From Allomuricauda sp. (GTDB lineage Bacteria > Bacteroidota > Bacteroidia > Flavobacteriales > Flavobacteriaceae), in contig RHLF01000001.1 of the NCBI GenBank assembly GCA_003712125.1, positions 186,001-250,000 on the forward strand: DNA of 64,000 nt, written 5' to 3'. This document shows, one piece after another, positions 34,547 through 43,588 of this stretch. A model generated the notes under the pieces. The model was not told where the DNA came from and did not search any database. It saw only the letters and a list, made by a program, of their open reading frames with translations. How positions within the stretch are numbered: position 1 is the first letter of the stretch; every line of letters starts with the position of its first letter. The translations under genes were made by a program, and so were the position numbers.

Positions 34547-35524
34547 TTATTTTTTTCGGTCGACAACATAATTCACCATTAAGGTAAGCGAAGTTTTATA
34601 GGGTGAATCTGGATAAATCTCTAGGTAAGATAGGGCCTCATCCTTAAACTCAAGCATTTTGGTTACCGCATAGTCTAAGCCCCCTTTTTCCTTTACATAG
34701 GCAATGACTTCTTTGACCCTCTTTTTATCTTTATTATGGTTTTTTATGGAATTGATCAACCAACGGCGTTCATCAGCACCACTTTGATTTAAGGCATAAA
34801 TCAAAGGCAAGGTCATTTTTTGTTCTTTTATATCAATGCCGGTCGGTTTTCCAATACGTTCTGAACCATAATCAAAAAGATCATCCTTAATTTGAAAGGC
34901 CATCCCGCAGAGCTCCCCAAATTTTCTAAACCTTTCCACCTCTTCAGAATCTGGCCTGACTGAAGCGGCACCCATACTACAACACGCAGCAATCAATGTT
35001 GCCGTTTTTTGACGAATGATGTCGTAATAAACTTCTTCTGTAATATCTAACAGGCGTGCTTTTTCAATTTGCAACAATTCTCCCTCACTCATTTCCTTCA
35101 CCGAGTTGGAAATGATATGCAACAAATCATAATCTTTTTTCTCAAGTGACACCAACAAGCCTTTGGAGAATAAATAATCACCAACCAAGACCGCAATTTT
35201 ATTTTTCCATAGCGCATTAACCGAAAAAAAACCGCGGCGTTTGTTGCTATCGTCCACCACATCGTCATGAACCAAACTGGCAGTGTGAATCAACTCAATA
35301 ATTGAAGCACCTGTGTAGGTACGTTCAACAACCTCGCCCTTGTTAAGCATCTTTGCCGTCAAAAAGACGAACATTGGCCGCATTTGTTTACCCTTTCGAT
35401 TTACAATGTAATAGGTGATCCTATTAAAAAGGGCAACCTTGGTGGTCATTGATTTGCGGAACTTTTCCTCAAAAAGTTCCATCTCTTTCTCAATGGGTTC
35501 CCGTATTTGAGCAACAATTTTCAA
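34547..35524 (-). CDS. Polyprenyl diphosphate synthase (long chain)
   Basis: This trans-prenyltransferase adds isopentenyl diphosphate units to allylic diphosphates in the cytoplasm, giving the side chain of menaquinone. The 325-residue protein has the first Asp-rich motif in HDDVVDDSNKRRG (about 90-102) and the second in QIKDDLFDYG (about 215-224). Small residues (Ala-Ser) upstream of the first motif are compatible with a long product. Product length cannot be fixed from sequence alone. It stands as a single gene on the minus strand, 63 bases from the sigma factor gene. Confidence 0.93.
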   Translation of the reverse strand: MKIVAQIREPIEKEMELFEEKFRKSMTTKVALFNRITYYIVNRKGKQMRPMFVFLTAKMLNKGEVVERTYTGASIIELIHTASLVHDDVVDDSNKRRGFFSVNALWKNKIAVLVGDYLFSKGLLVSLEKKDYDLLHIISNSVKEMSEGELLQIEKARLLDITEEVYYDIIRQKTATLIAACCSMGAASVRPDSEEVERFRKFGELCGMAFQIKDDLFDYGSERIGKPTGIDIKEQKMTLPLIYALNQSGADERRWLINSIKNHNKDKKRVKEVIAYVKEKGGLDYAVTKMLEFKDEALSYLEIYPDSPYKTSLTLMVNYVVDRKK

Positions 35525-35638
35525 TGCGGCGTTGTTAGTTGAATTTAGGTCGAATTATTGTTTAAAAGTATACAAAAAAGAGTGTTTTATTCACGAAAGC
35601 GGACAAAGGGTAAAAAATGCCGTTTTATCTCTGTCCAC

Positions 35639-36679
35639 CTATGTTTTATTGGCCAATTGCCCGCATGCGGCATCAATATCCTTGCCCCGCGACCTTCTGA
35701 TGGTTACCGTAATATTATTTTGCTCCAAGGTTCGTACATAGCGTTGAATAGCTTCCTGGGAGGCTTGTGAAAATTCGCCATCATCGATGGGATTGTATTC
35801 AATCAAATTAACTTTAGAAGGTGCAAATCGGCAAAACCGAACCAGGGCATCAACATCATTCTGGCTGTCATTTATACCCTGCCATACCACATATTCATAA
35901 GTAATCCTGTTCCTGGTTTTCTGATACCAGTACTGAAGAGCCTCCCGTAAATCTTGTAACGGAAAGGTCTTATTAAACGGCATAATGGATGTACGTACCT
36001 CATCAATGGCTGAATGCAAAGAAACAGCCAGTTTAAACTTAACCGATTCATCAGCCATTTTTCGTATCATTTTCGGAACACCCGAAGTAGAGACCGTTAT
36101 GCGCTTGGGTGACATACCCAACCCTTCTTTTGAAGTTATCTTTTCGATGGCCATTAATACGTTCTTATAATTCATTAAGGGTTCCCCCATCCCCATAAAA
36201 ACAATATTGCTCAACGGTCGATTGTGATACAAACGGCTTTGCCGATCAATGGCTACTACCTGGTCATATATTTCATCTGAATTTAGATTTCGCATGCGCT
36301 TTAGTCGCGCTGTGGCACAGAATCTACAATCTAAACTGCAACCAACTTGGCTCGATACACAGGCCGTAGTGCGGGTATCGGTGGGAATAAGAACAGACTC
36401 TACGATCAGTCCGTCATGTAAGCGTACCGCATTTTTGGTGGTTCCATCAGCGCTGCGCTGCATTTGGTCAACTTCAATATGATTGATGACAAAATGCGCT
36501 TCAAGCATGGTTCGGGTATCTTTTGAGATATTGGTCATGCCCTCAAAGGTATGGGCCGATTTTTGCCACAACCATTCGTATACTTGATTGCCACGAAAAG
36601 CCTTATCACCCTGGGCGATAAAAAAGTCCCGGAGTTCTTCCTTGGTCAATGCTCGAATATCTTTTTTGACAGCTGTCAT
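35639..36679 (-). CDS. rlmN: 23S rRNA/tRNA adenine-C2 methyltransferase RlmN
   Basis: RlmN is a radical-SAM enzyme that methylates A2503 of 23S rRNA and A37 of some tRNAs. The 346-residue protein has the cluster motif CSLDCRFC (CxxxCxxC, about residues 114-121), the SAM motif VFMGMGEPLMNY (about 161-172) and the conserved C-terminal Cys in DIDAACGQLANK (about 338). N-terminal KAFRGNQVYEWLW is typical. The ATG at 36679 is only 4 bases after a TACTTTTG promoter-like element. Confidence 0.96.
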   Translation of the reverse strand: MTAVKKDIRALTKEELRDFFIAQGDKAFRGNQVYEWLWQKSAHTFEGMTNISKDTRTMLEAHFVINHIEVDQMQRSADGTTKNAVRLHDGLIVESVLIPTDTRTTACVSSQVGCSLDCRFCATARLKRMRNLNSDEIYDQVVAIDRQSRLYHNRPLSNIVFMGMGEPLMNYKNVLMAIEKITSKEGLGMSPKRITVSTSGVPKMIRKMADESVKFKLAVSLHSAIDEVRTSIMPFNKTFPLQDLREALQYWYQKTRNRITYEYVVWQGINDSQNDVDALVRFCRFAPSKVNLIEYNPIDDGEFSQASQEAIQRYVRTLEQNNITVTIRRSRGKDIDAACGQLANKT

Positions 36680-36682
36680 ACT

Positions 36683-36690
36683 GCAAAAGT
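36683..36690 (-). promoter_or_regulatory. Promoter -7 element immediately before rlmN (TACTTTTG)
   Basis: On the minus strand TACTTTTG matches TAnnTTTG exactly and is followed by CAGT and then the ATG of rlmN. If the start is at the usual distance of about 7 bases, the message would begin at or beside the ATG, that is, with almost no leader. No clear -33 element is seen; that position falls near the queA terminator. Confidence 0.45.
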
Positions 36691-36693
36691 ATC

Positions 36694-36729
36694 AAAAGAA
36701 AACTCCCTCTTGAATTTGCAAGAGGGAGT
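36694..36729 (-). terminator. Terminator after queA
   Basis: ACTCCCTCTTG (36702-36712) and CAAGAGGGAGT (36719-36729) are perfect 11-base complements with a 6-base loop. On the minus strand a T-rich stretch (TTTCTTTTG) follows. It lies 40 bases after the queA stop and just upstream of rlmN. Confidence 0.85.
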
Positions 36730-36769
36730 CAAATTTTACGCCTTGTTATTTTAAAGGTAACACGCCCTA

Positions 36770-37819
36770 TTATAATATCAACATCGCATCGCCATAAGAA
36801 TAAAAGCGATATCCTTCAAGAATGGCCTGCTTGTACGCTTTTTTCATCAAATCGTGCCCCATAAAGGCAGAAACCATCATCAACAAGGTTGATTTTGGCA
36901 GGTGAAAATTGGTCACCATGGCATCGGCAATACTAAAGTCATAAGGAGGAAATATGAACTTGTTGGTCCAACCCTCAAAAGTGTTTAGGGTTCTTTCAGA
37001 TGAAACCGCACTTTCCAGGCCACGCATTACCGTTGTTCCTACTGCACAGACCTTTCGTTTTTGGCTTTTGGCCCGATTTATTACCTCTGTCGCCCTTTCA
37101 TCTATAACGAGCTCTTCGCTGTCCATTTTGTGTTTGGAAAGGTCCTCTACTTCAACAGGATTGAATGTGCCTAGCCCTACATGCAAGGTGACCTCAGCGA
37201 AATCGATACCCTTAATTTCCAATCGTTTCAGCAAATGCTTTGAAAAGTGTAATCCAGCCGTTGGGGCAGCTACAGCACCTTCATGTTTGGCATAAATGGT
37301 CTGGTAACGGCTTTCATCCTCAGGCTCAACATCGCGCTTGATATATTTAGGCAAGGGTGTCTCTCCCAATTCCTTCAATTTTCTTCTGAAATCCAAATAC
37401 GAACCATCGTATAAGAAACGAAGGGTTCGCCCCCTTGAGGTTGTATTATCTATGACTTCTGCCACCAAACTCTCATCCTCGCCAAAATAAAGCTTGTTCC
37501 CAATTCTTATTTTTCGAGCCGGATCCACCAAAACATCCCACAACCGTTGCTCATCATTTAACTCGCGCAACAAAAACACTTCGATTCGAGCTCCGGTCTT
37601 TTCTTTATTACCAAAAAGTCGGGCAGGAAATACCTTGGTGTTATTCAAGGCCATAACGTCACCTTCTTCAAAATAATCGATTAAATCCTTGAACTGTTTG
37701 TGTTCGATTTCCCCAGTTTCACGGTGAATCACCATAAGCTTTGATTCGTCGCGATTTTCGGCAGGATATTCGGCCAATAGTTCTTTAGGAAGTTCAAAAT
37801 TGAAGTTGGATAATTTCAT
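36770..37819 (-). CDS. queA: tRNA preQ1(34) S-adenosylmethionine ribosyltransferase-isomerase QueA
   Basis: QueA converts preQ1 in tRNA to epoxyqueuosine with S-adenosylmethionine in the cytoplasm. The 349-residue protein matches the family along its length: [20 protein letters not shown] at the start, [33 protein letters not shown] (about 178-192), [12 protein letters not shown], and the C-terminal [17 protein letters not shown]. It is preceded by a good promoter (37915-37946) and ends before a strong terminator, so it is probably a single-gene transcript. Confidence 0.96.
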   Translation of the reverse strand: MKLSNFNFELPKELLAEYPAENRDESKLMVIHRETGEIEHKQFKDLIDYFEEGDVMALNNTKVFPARLFGNKEKTGARIEVFLLRELNDEQRLWDVLVDPARKIRIGNKLYFGEDESLVAEVIDNTTSRGRTLRFLYDGSYLDFRRKLKELGETPLPKYIKRDVEPEDESRYQTIYAKHEGAVAAPTAGLHFSKHLLKRLEIKGIDFAEVTLHVGLGTFNPVEVEDLSKHKMDSEELVIDERATEVINRAKSQKRKVCAVGTTVMRGLESAVSSERTLNTFEGWTNKFIFPPYDFSIADAMVTNFHLPKSTLLMMVSAFMGHDLMKKAYKQAILEGYRFYSYGDAMLIL

Positions 37820-37914
37820 TTGTTCTATTTTATTTTCTCAACGAATCCGTAAATCAATTCGTTTGGAATCAAATCATGTGACCGATTCGCGTTATACGTA
37901 TTTTTAAAGGAGCG

Positions 37915-37946
37915 CAAATATACAATCTGGCAATAGGGGATGTCAA
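37915..37946 (-). promoter_or_regulatory. Promoter of queA (TTG - 21 - TATATTTG)
   Basis: On the minus strand TTG (37944-37946) is followed after 21 bases by TATATTTG (37915-37922), an exact match to the Bacteroidota consensus with normal spacing. Transcription should start near 37908, leaving a leader of about 90 bases before queA. No preQ1 riboswitch pattern was recognised in that leader. Confidence 0.7.
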
Positions 37947-37955
37947 GTAAATGAG

Positions 37956-39185
37956 CTAATCTTTTCCAATATGAAGCCCAATTGATTCCATATCGGTCCA
38001 AAAATCGGGATAAGACTTTGACACAACACCGGCGTCATTGACAAAAAACTGTGTTTTTAAGGCAAGAGGGGCAAAAGCCATGGCCATACGATGGTCATTG
38101 TAAGTCGCAACTTCTACGTCTTTTTTTAGCTTCGCATTTGCACTGAGTTTCAAGCTTTCATTGTCAATACTAACTTCGGCACCAAACTTCTCCAATTCAA
38201 CCTTCATGGCCATGAGTCGATCGGTCTCCTTAATGGGTAGGGTATGCAGCCCCTTTAGATGACAGTCCATTCCCAATCCCAAACAGGTAACAGCTATTGT
38301 TTGTGCGATATCGGGAGCATTTGACAGCTCTAAATGCAGTACGCCTTCTTCGTGATTTTTACTTTTGGTCAGGGTAATTTCATTGTTTGAAAAAACCGTA
38401 TCTACTCCAAAATCTCGATAAATTTCTACCAATACACTATCGCCCTGAAGTGAATCATGGGCATATGAGCTTAGGGTAATCTCAGAACCCACATCAGCCA
38501 AAGCTACCAAACTATAATAATAACTTGCTGCACTCCAATCTGACTCAACCACAACGGCCGTATCATCAATTTCCGTTTTGGGATCGATTTTTATGGTATT
38601 CCCTTCAAACTTGGTAGTCACCCCAATTTTATGAAGTAAGGCCAATGTCATTTTGATATAAGGGACCGATGTGATTTTCCCAATCAAATCGATTTGCAAT
38701 CCTTCTTTAAGCGATGGAGCAATCAAACATAATGATGATATATACTGACTACTGATATTTGCAGGCAAGCTCACTTTGTTTTTAACCAGGTCTTTGCCTT
38801 TGATCGCAAGCGGTGGATAGCCCTCATTTTGCAAATACTGAATATCGGCACCTAAACTTTTCAAAGCATTGACCAACACTTCGATCGGACGTTGTTTCAT
38901 TCGTGACGACCCGGTAAGAATAACCGCTTTGCCGTTTTGCGATGCGAAGTAGGAAGTTAGAAAACGCATGGCTGTTCCTGCATGGTGAATATCAACCTCA
39001 CCCTGCGCAACGGACAAGCCCTTTTGCATGACTTCAGCGTCGTCAGAATTTGAGAGATTTTCAATACTCAAATTAGGAAACAGGGCACGAAGCAAAAGCA
39101 ACCGATTGGTTTCGCTTTTCGAGCCTGTTATTTTGACTTGGGCCTTTATTTTGGTTGAAGAAGGGGCAACAAGATGCAGTTTCAA
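37956..39185 (-). CDS. aroA: 5-enolpyruvylshikimate-3-phosphate synthase AroA
   Basis: AroA joins shikimate-3-phosphate and phosphoenolpyruvate in the shikimate pathway. The 409-residue protein has GSKSETNRLLLLRAL (about 21-35), GTAMRFLTSYFA (about 85-96), SSRMKQRPIEVLVNAL, SSQYISSLCLIAPS, SDWSAASYYYSL and the C-terminal LPIKETDRLMAM and YNDHRMAMAFAPLAL. It is shorter than the usual 425-435 residues because of tight loops, but all substrate-contact motifs remain. A TATCTTTG promoter element lies at 39216-39223. It feeds chorismate to the Phe/Tyr operon at 48-52 kb. Confidence 0.94.
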   Translation of the reverse strand: MKLHLVAPSSTKIKAQVKITGSKSETNRLLLLRALFPNLSIENLSNSDDAEVMQKGLSVAQGEVDIHHAGTAMRFLTSYFASQNGKAVILTGSSRMKQRPIEVLVNALKSLGADIQYLQNEGYPPLAIKGKDLVKNKVSLPANISSQYISSLCLIAPSLKEGLQIDLIGKITSVPYIKMTLALLHKIGVTTKFEGNTIKIDPKTEIDDTAVVVESDWSAASYYYSLVALADVGSEITLSSYAHDSLQGDSVLVEIYRDFGVDTVFSNNEITLTKSKNHEEGVLHLELSNAPDIAQTIAVTCLGLGMDCHLKGLHTLPIKETDRLMAMKVELEKFGAEVSIDNESLKLSANAKLKKDVEVATYNDHRMAMAFAPLALKTQFFVNDAGVVSKSYPDFWTDMESIGLHIGKD

Positions 39186-39215
39186 ATCGCAGGTTTTATG
39201 CTAATTGGAAAGTTG

Positions 39216-39223
39216 CAAAGATA
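39216..39223 (-). promoter_or_regulatory. Promoter -7 element of aroA (TATCTTTG)
   Basis: On the minus strand TATCTTTG matches TAnnTTTG exactly, ending 30 bases before the aroA ATG. It lies in the 41-base gap after the MazG-like gene, so its -33 region would overlap the end of that gene. This suggests that aroA can be transcribed separately. Confidence 0.55.
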
Positions 39224-39226
39224 GTT

Positions 39227-39553
39227 CTATTTCAACTTTTCATTACCGTGATGCCGGTCATGATCTCGATTTGTTTTTAAATCCAACTTCTTTGCAAAAG
39301 ATTGTTGCAAATCAATGCCTGTTTGGTTGGCCAAACACAATACCACAAATAGCACATCAGCCAACTCTTCACCCAAATCCTTGTCTTTATCAGATTCTTT
39401 TTCGCTTTGTTCGCCGTAGCGCCGGGCGATGATGCGAGCCACTTCACCAACCTCTTCGGTGAGTTGTGCCATATTGGTGAGTTCATTGAAATAACGAACG
39501 CCGTGTTCTTTTATCCAATCATCAACAGCTTTCTGAGCGTTTTGTATGTTCAT
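39227..39553 (-). CDS. MazG-like nucleotide pyrophosphohydrolase
   Basis: This 108-residue all-alpha protein of the MazG/NTP-PPase superfamily shows the family metal-binding pattern: LTEEVGEVARIIARRYGE (ExxE, about 31-48) followed by DLGEELADVLFVVLCLANQTGID (ExxD, about 60-82). It should hydrolyse non-canonical nucleoside triphosphates to monophosphates. The His- and Asp-rich C-terminus (NRDHDRHHGN) is unusual but short. It lies upstream of aroA on the same strand and downstream of, but not clearly linked to, the DUF3857 operon. Confidence 0.88.
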   Translation of the reverse strand: MNIQNAQKAVDDWIKEHGVRYFNELTNMAQLTEEVGEVARIIARRYGEQSEKESDKDKDLGEELADVLFVVLCLANQTGIDLQQSFAKKLDLKTNRDHDRHHGNEKLK

Positions 39554-39591
39554 CTAATACGATATTTGTATAAATATAGCATTCCATAAAA

Positions 39592-41550
39592 CTATATTCT
39601 TTCCAAAACTATATAAGATTTTGTTTGAGCATCTACAGCCTGTTGAAAAATTTCTTTAATAGCCTGATAAGAACCACTTTTAAAATGTGATCCGTTCAAT
39701 TGCAAATCAAAAAATACTGTTATTGAATGTTCCCCAACCTTCACACATTTAAACCTTAAAACAGCATCTTTACCTGGGAGCGCCAAGATCCTTTCCTTTG
39801 GTAATGATTTGACATCATAACCTTCTGGAATCTTAAAACTTAAATTAAGCGTATAACTTCTTTTGTAACCAAAATCAATTGGATAGCTACGACTTGATGC
39901 CAAAAACGGATTTTTGCCAAAAAACTTGACAATATTAGGGTTCAAATAAATGGTTTGATTTTGAAAAATGTTTTCAATTTCAAATTCAAATTTTTGAACC
40001 AGCATTTTCTCGGTGGACCTTTCTTTGTCTACTTCGTAAGAAGTAATATAAAAATCGCTATCGATACCCTTCTCAAAATCTTCAAGATACTCTTCCTCGC
40101 TTTTAGAGTTAACCTTATTACGCTCAGAAACGGCTTCATACCCCATTGAAATTAAATTGAATCTACCTCGCGCAATATGGTTTTGAACATCCAACTCGAA
40201 TTCGGCCCTAATTTGCTTATCATTTTTACCTTCGGGAGCTATATCAAACCAATAACTCTGATTATCAAAGTCCATAACGCGGCCATAGTAATTCAAACAA
40301 CGAAAAGGCAACATTCCGAAGGGCATCTCTTTATCAGAGGCATCAAGCAAATACGATTGGCCGTCAATATCAAGTTTAGCAACCACATAATCAAAATCGG
40401 TCATAACGGGATGTGCTTTTTTGGGCAATCCTCTTTGCCTAGTTGCCAATAGCATCATTTCCGCTTTTAAATTTGAAGAATTCAGCAAATTTATCAGTGC
40501 CATATTTATCTCTGCAACGCTTCCCTTTTTTTCCTCGAAGGCTTTTTTCACCCTATTATTCTTCCAAACCCCATATTTTTCGTTCCACGTAAAATGATCT
40601 TTTACGAACGCATAAATTGCTTTTGCCCTTGAGATAGCATTTCCTGAATTCAATAAATCTTCAGGAACATTATTCTCCAAAAAGTTTCTTTTTTTTAATT
40701 GTCTTCCAAGATCCCGATCCGTTTTAAACTCTTTATCCACATCATTCCAGGATTTGGTAAATTTTTTTGTAAAACCTTTAAAACTGTGATATTCTGACAA
40801 CTCAAACTCTAATTTCGAGTTATAATTTCTACGTGACAACATAAAGTTTTCCGTTTTGTCAAATGCAGGAACATCTTTCATCACATATTTTAAAATTTCA
40901 CAATCCGCGATGCCATAACCTGCAATGTAAAAACAATCCTTTTTTAGAGAAGCTTCATTTACATTTAAAGGTATCTCGCCAATCAACAATCTATTGTACG
41001 ACCAATTGCCAGGTATTTTTGCATTATATTCTGTGTAGACCTTAGGGATATCAGCCTGAAATTCCCACCCACTTAGGTTAAAATGGAAAGGAGATTGAAC
41101 CTCATATGAATACTCCAAAACAGACCCAATTTGAACACTTGGAAATGTAAAAGCGACCTGTGACCAACTTTCGTTTAAATCTGTATTATATATATCATCG
41201 GCCCGCACATAGGTTCTTGAATTAATGTTGTGGGTAATGGCCTTTACATGTTGAACTTTTTCCGTTCGATCTTCATTATGGTAAAATGGTATATTGATAT
41301 TTGCCTGTTCAAATCCTTCCTTTTTTAAAATTTTTATTTTGGCGTGGTATTCAGTTATCAGGTAGATAAAATTATTCCTTACTTCAAAATAATTATTCCC
41401 CTTTTCAAATAGATAAACTGCAGCTGCTGCTGTATCCTTTTCAAAAATTTCAAAGTTTTTCTCTGAATATGATAAGGTTCCAAATTCGACATTTTTTTGT
41501 GAAAAGAGCGAGCAACAAAAAAGTATTGCAATGAAAAAACAGAACCGCAT
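39592..41550 (-). CDS. DUF3857 / transglutaminase-like exported protein, catalytic Cys lost
   Basis: The 652-residue protein has a signal peptide (FCFFIAILFCCSLFSQ). A DUF3857 domain fills roughly the first 270 residues, followed by a transglutaminase-like domain (AKAIYAFVKDHFTWNEKYG onwards) and a C-terminal beta domain similar to DUF3858. In the transglutaminase part, the catalytic Cys position is Val345 (GSVAEIN), and the His position is Tyr in FDYVVAKL. The Asp (LLDASD) is kept. It is therefore probably not an active peptidase or transglutaminase and may be a binding protein. It is the last of three tandem genes, 10 bases after its paralogue. Confidence 0.85.
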   Translation of the reverse strand: MRFCFFIAILFCCSLFSQKNVEFGTLSYSEKNFEIFEKDTAAAAVYLFEKGNNYFEVRNNFIYLITEYHAKIKILKKEGFEQANINIPFYHNEDRTEKVQHVKAITHNINSRTYVRADDIYNTDLNESWSQVAFTFPSVQIGSVLEYSYEVQSPFHFNLSGWEFQADIPKVYTEYNAKIPGNWSYNRLLIGEIPLNVNEASLKKDCFYIAGYGIADCEILKYVMKDVPAFDKTENFMLSRRNYNSKLEFELSEYHSFKGFTKKFTKSWNDVDKEFKTDRDLGRQLKKRNFLENNVPEDLLNSGNAISRAKAIYAFVKDHFTWNEKYGVWKNNRVKKAFEEKKGSVAEINMALINLLNSSNLKAEMMLLATRQRGLPKKAHPVMTDFDYVVAKLDIDGQSYLLDASDKEMPFGMLPFRCLNYYGRVMDFDNQSYWFDIAPEGKNDKQIRAEFELDVQNHIARGRFNLISMGYEAVSERNKVNSKSEEEYLEDFEKGIDSDFYITSYEVDKERSTEKMLVQKFEFEIENIFQNQTIYLNPNIVKFFGKNPFLASSRSYPIDFGYKRSYTLNLSFKIPEGYDVKSLPKERILALPGKDAVLRFKCVKVGEHSITVFFDLQLNGSHFKSGSYQAIKEIFQQAVDAQTKSYIVLERI

Positions 41551-41560
41551 TTGATAAAAC

Positions 41561-43588
41561 TTAGGCTTTGGTCAATACTACGTTTTCCGATTGTTTTGTG
41601 ACAATTTGATTGAAAAACTCTTTTAAGGCTTGGTAGTAGGTAGCAGGCACAATCGCAGCATTGATATCGGTCGTACTTGAAAATTGCAATTGATTTCCAC
41701 TGGCCCTGATCGTGTACTTAAAACTGCCCAAGCCGTCGGGCAAACCGAGCACTACATTATCAGGGACGGACTCCACGCGATATCCCTCGGGAAGGGTATA
41801 ATTCACTGTTATTCTATTCGATTTGGGAAATTCAAAATCCAAGGGATATTCACGGTTTTCCATTTTAAATGGATTTTCATAAAGCCCCATAAACAGCGAT
41901 GGTTTGAAGTAAAGTTTGCCAGAAATTAATTCGACCTGGTTTTCTTTATAAAAACTACATGATTCCACAATGGGTTTGTTAAGGTCCTCGAGGTTTTTGA
42001 TATCCAGTTCATCAATCTCCATTTCAACATATTGTTCTTCCATGCCATCCATCATTTCCTCAAGGGTATCATCTTTATGTAACGCCCTGTATTCGAAAGC
42101 ATAATTATTGGTTAATTGTGAGCGTAACTTCCCGTTTACACTTCCATCTTCTAAAATATTGGCATTTATGAATATTAGCTTTTTAGCAGCTTTTTTTGGC
42201 GTTAAGTTTAGCTCCATAGAAGATCCATCTTCCTTTACCAATCTTCCATTCCAATTCATCACGCGCACTGGAAGTATTCCGGGTGTCCCCATTTTTTCGG
42301 TAGCATCCAAAAACTGTAAGCCATTCCCGATATCTACAGCAGCAATGACATAGTTGAACCCCTCACGCGTCGGGAACAACGGAATACCGTGGGATTTTGT
42401 ACTGAGCAATACAGGATCCGCTTTTAAACCTGCTTGCCGAAGCATGGCCACCAGCGTTAAGTTGATGTCCGCGACATTGCCTGTTTTTTCATCCAGAACC
42501 TTCTTAATTCCATTTTCACAGTATTTTCCGTAGTATTCGTTCCAGGTCAAATTGTTCTTTACATAATCGTAAATTTTTTGCACCAATTCATTGGCATCTT
42601 GACTTTGTGATTGAATTTTCGCTACGATATCCTTGACCAATCTCTTTTTATCGAGTTCAACACCGAAATAGTCAGATTTATAAATTGTTTCTGCAACATC
42701 TTCCCAACTAAGACTGTAGTTTTTATAAGGACTATTCGGAAATTGAGTCGAGGCCAATTCAAATTTCAAAGCACTTCTGTAATTATCCACGTTATCCGTA
42801 AAATCAACCTGTTTCAGGGAAGGGATGTCAGTGGCATTTATAGCATAAACATTCTCAAAAAATTGTAGGTTATTCCTATTTATATTGGTGCCTTTTTGAA
42901 TTGACGACCCGTCATCAAAGTTTCTACTTCCTTTGGAGAGGAATTGAATTTTCCTATTCTTTGTTGATTCGGTCAAGTTTATCGGGTAATAACCTCGTCC
43001 GTACCGCTTAAAAATAAAATATTGAGGAATTGCAACACTCACATCTATTAAATTTACTGGGATACCAAATTGAAATTTAAAATCTCCAATGTATCCTGCG
43101 AAATCTGAAGCAATTCTGAACTCCAAGTCTATGACACTCCCTTCCTTAACCTCAGGCATGGCTACAGAAACCTGATTTCGATACCTGTTGATATTCTCCT
43201 TGAAAATGCCGTCTTTTTTAAGTTTATATTCCTCTATCTTTCCATTTGCAGCAAGGTTATAGGTGTACCCTTTGATTGATGAAACCCTTTCCTCACCATT
43301 GTTAGAGGTATACAAAGGGATCTGAATGGTACCCCAACTCAGACCGTTCTTGTTATATACTTTAATTCGATAATGCGCATCACGAATAGTTCTAAATCCG
43401 TTTTCTGCATCATAATCATAGAAAACTCTTTCTTTCTTGTACAAAATGGCAGCCTCTGCATCTTTTTCTAAGGGATGCTCTTTTTGAGAAACTTCTTCTT
43501 CGGAAACTTTGCCAAATTTGAATTCCTTCTGTGCATTACCGAAAGTAAAAATGAGTGCTGTGATAAGGGTCAAGAATCTTAATTTCAT
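41561..43588 (-). CDS. DUF3857 / transglutaminase-like exported protein, catalytic Cys lost
   Basis: The 675-residue protein has a signal peptide (LRFLTLITALIFTFGNAQ), an N-terminal DUF3857 domain with EGSVIDLEFRIASDF, then a transglutaminase-like region (IYDYVKNNLTWNEYYGKYC). The catalytic Cys position is Val372 in GNVADINLTLVAML, and the His is Tyr in FNYVIAAV; the Asp segment (FLDATEK) remains. It is closest to the downstream 652-residue paralogue, suggesting a local duplication followed by loss of catalysis. The start overlaps the stop of the upstream gene by one base. Confidence 0.85.
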   Translation of the reverse strand: MKLRFLTLITALIFTFGNAQKEFKFGKVSEEEVSQKEHPLEKDAEAAILYKKERVFYDYDAENGFRTIRDAHYRIKVYNKNGLSWGTIQIPLYTSNNGEERVSSIKGYTYNLAANGKIEEYKLKKDGIFKENINRYRNQVSVAMPEVKEGSVIDLEFRIASDFAGYIGDFKFQFGIPVNLIDVSVAIPQYFIFKRYGRGYYPINLTESTKNRKIQFLSKGSRNFDDGSSIQKGTNINRNNLQFFENVYAINATDIPSLKQVDFTDNVDNYRSALKFELASTQFPNSPYKNYSLSWEDVAETIYKSDYFGVELDKKRLVKDIVAKIQSQSQDANELVQKIYDYVKNNLTWNEYYGKYCENGIKKVLDEKTGNVADINLTLVAMLRQAGLKADPVLLSTKSHGIPLFPTREGFNYVIAAVDIGNGLQFLDATEKMGTPGILPVRVMNWNGRLVKEDGSSMELNLTPKKAAKKLIFINANILEDGSVNGKLRSQLTNNYAFEYRALHKDDTLEEMMDGMEEQYVEMEIDELDIKNLEDLNKPIVESCSFYKENQVELISGKLYFKPSLFMGLYENPFKMENREYPLDFEFPKSNRITVNYTLPEGYRVESVPDNVVLGLPDGLGSFKYTIRASGNQLQFSSTTDINAAIVPATYYQALKEFFNQIVTKQSENVVLTKA

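Noticed and set aside
37820-37914. preQ1 riboswitch in the queA leader
   Set aside because: No preQ1 motif or matching pseudoknot was recognised in the leader of about 90 bases.
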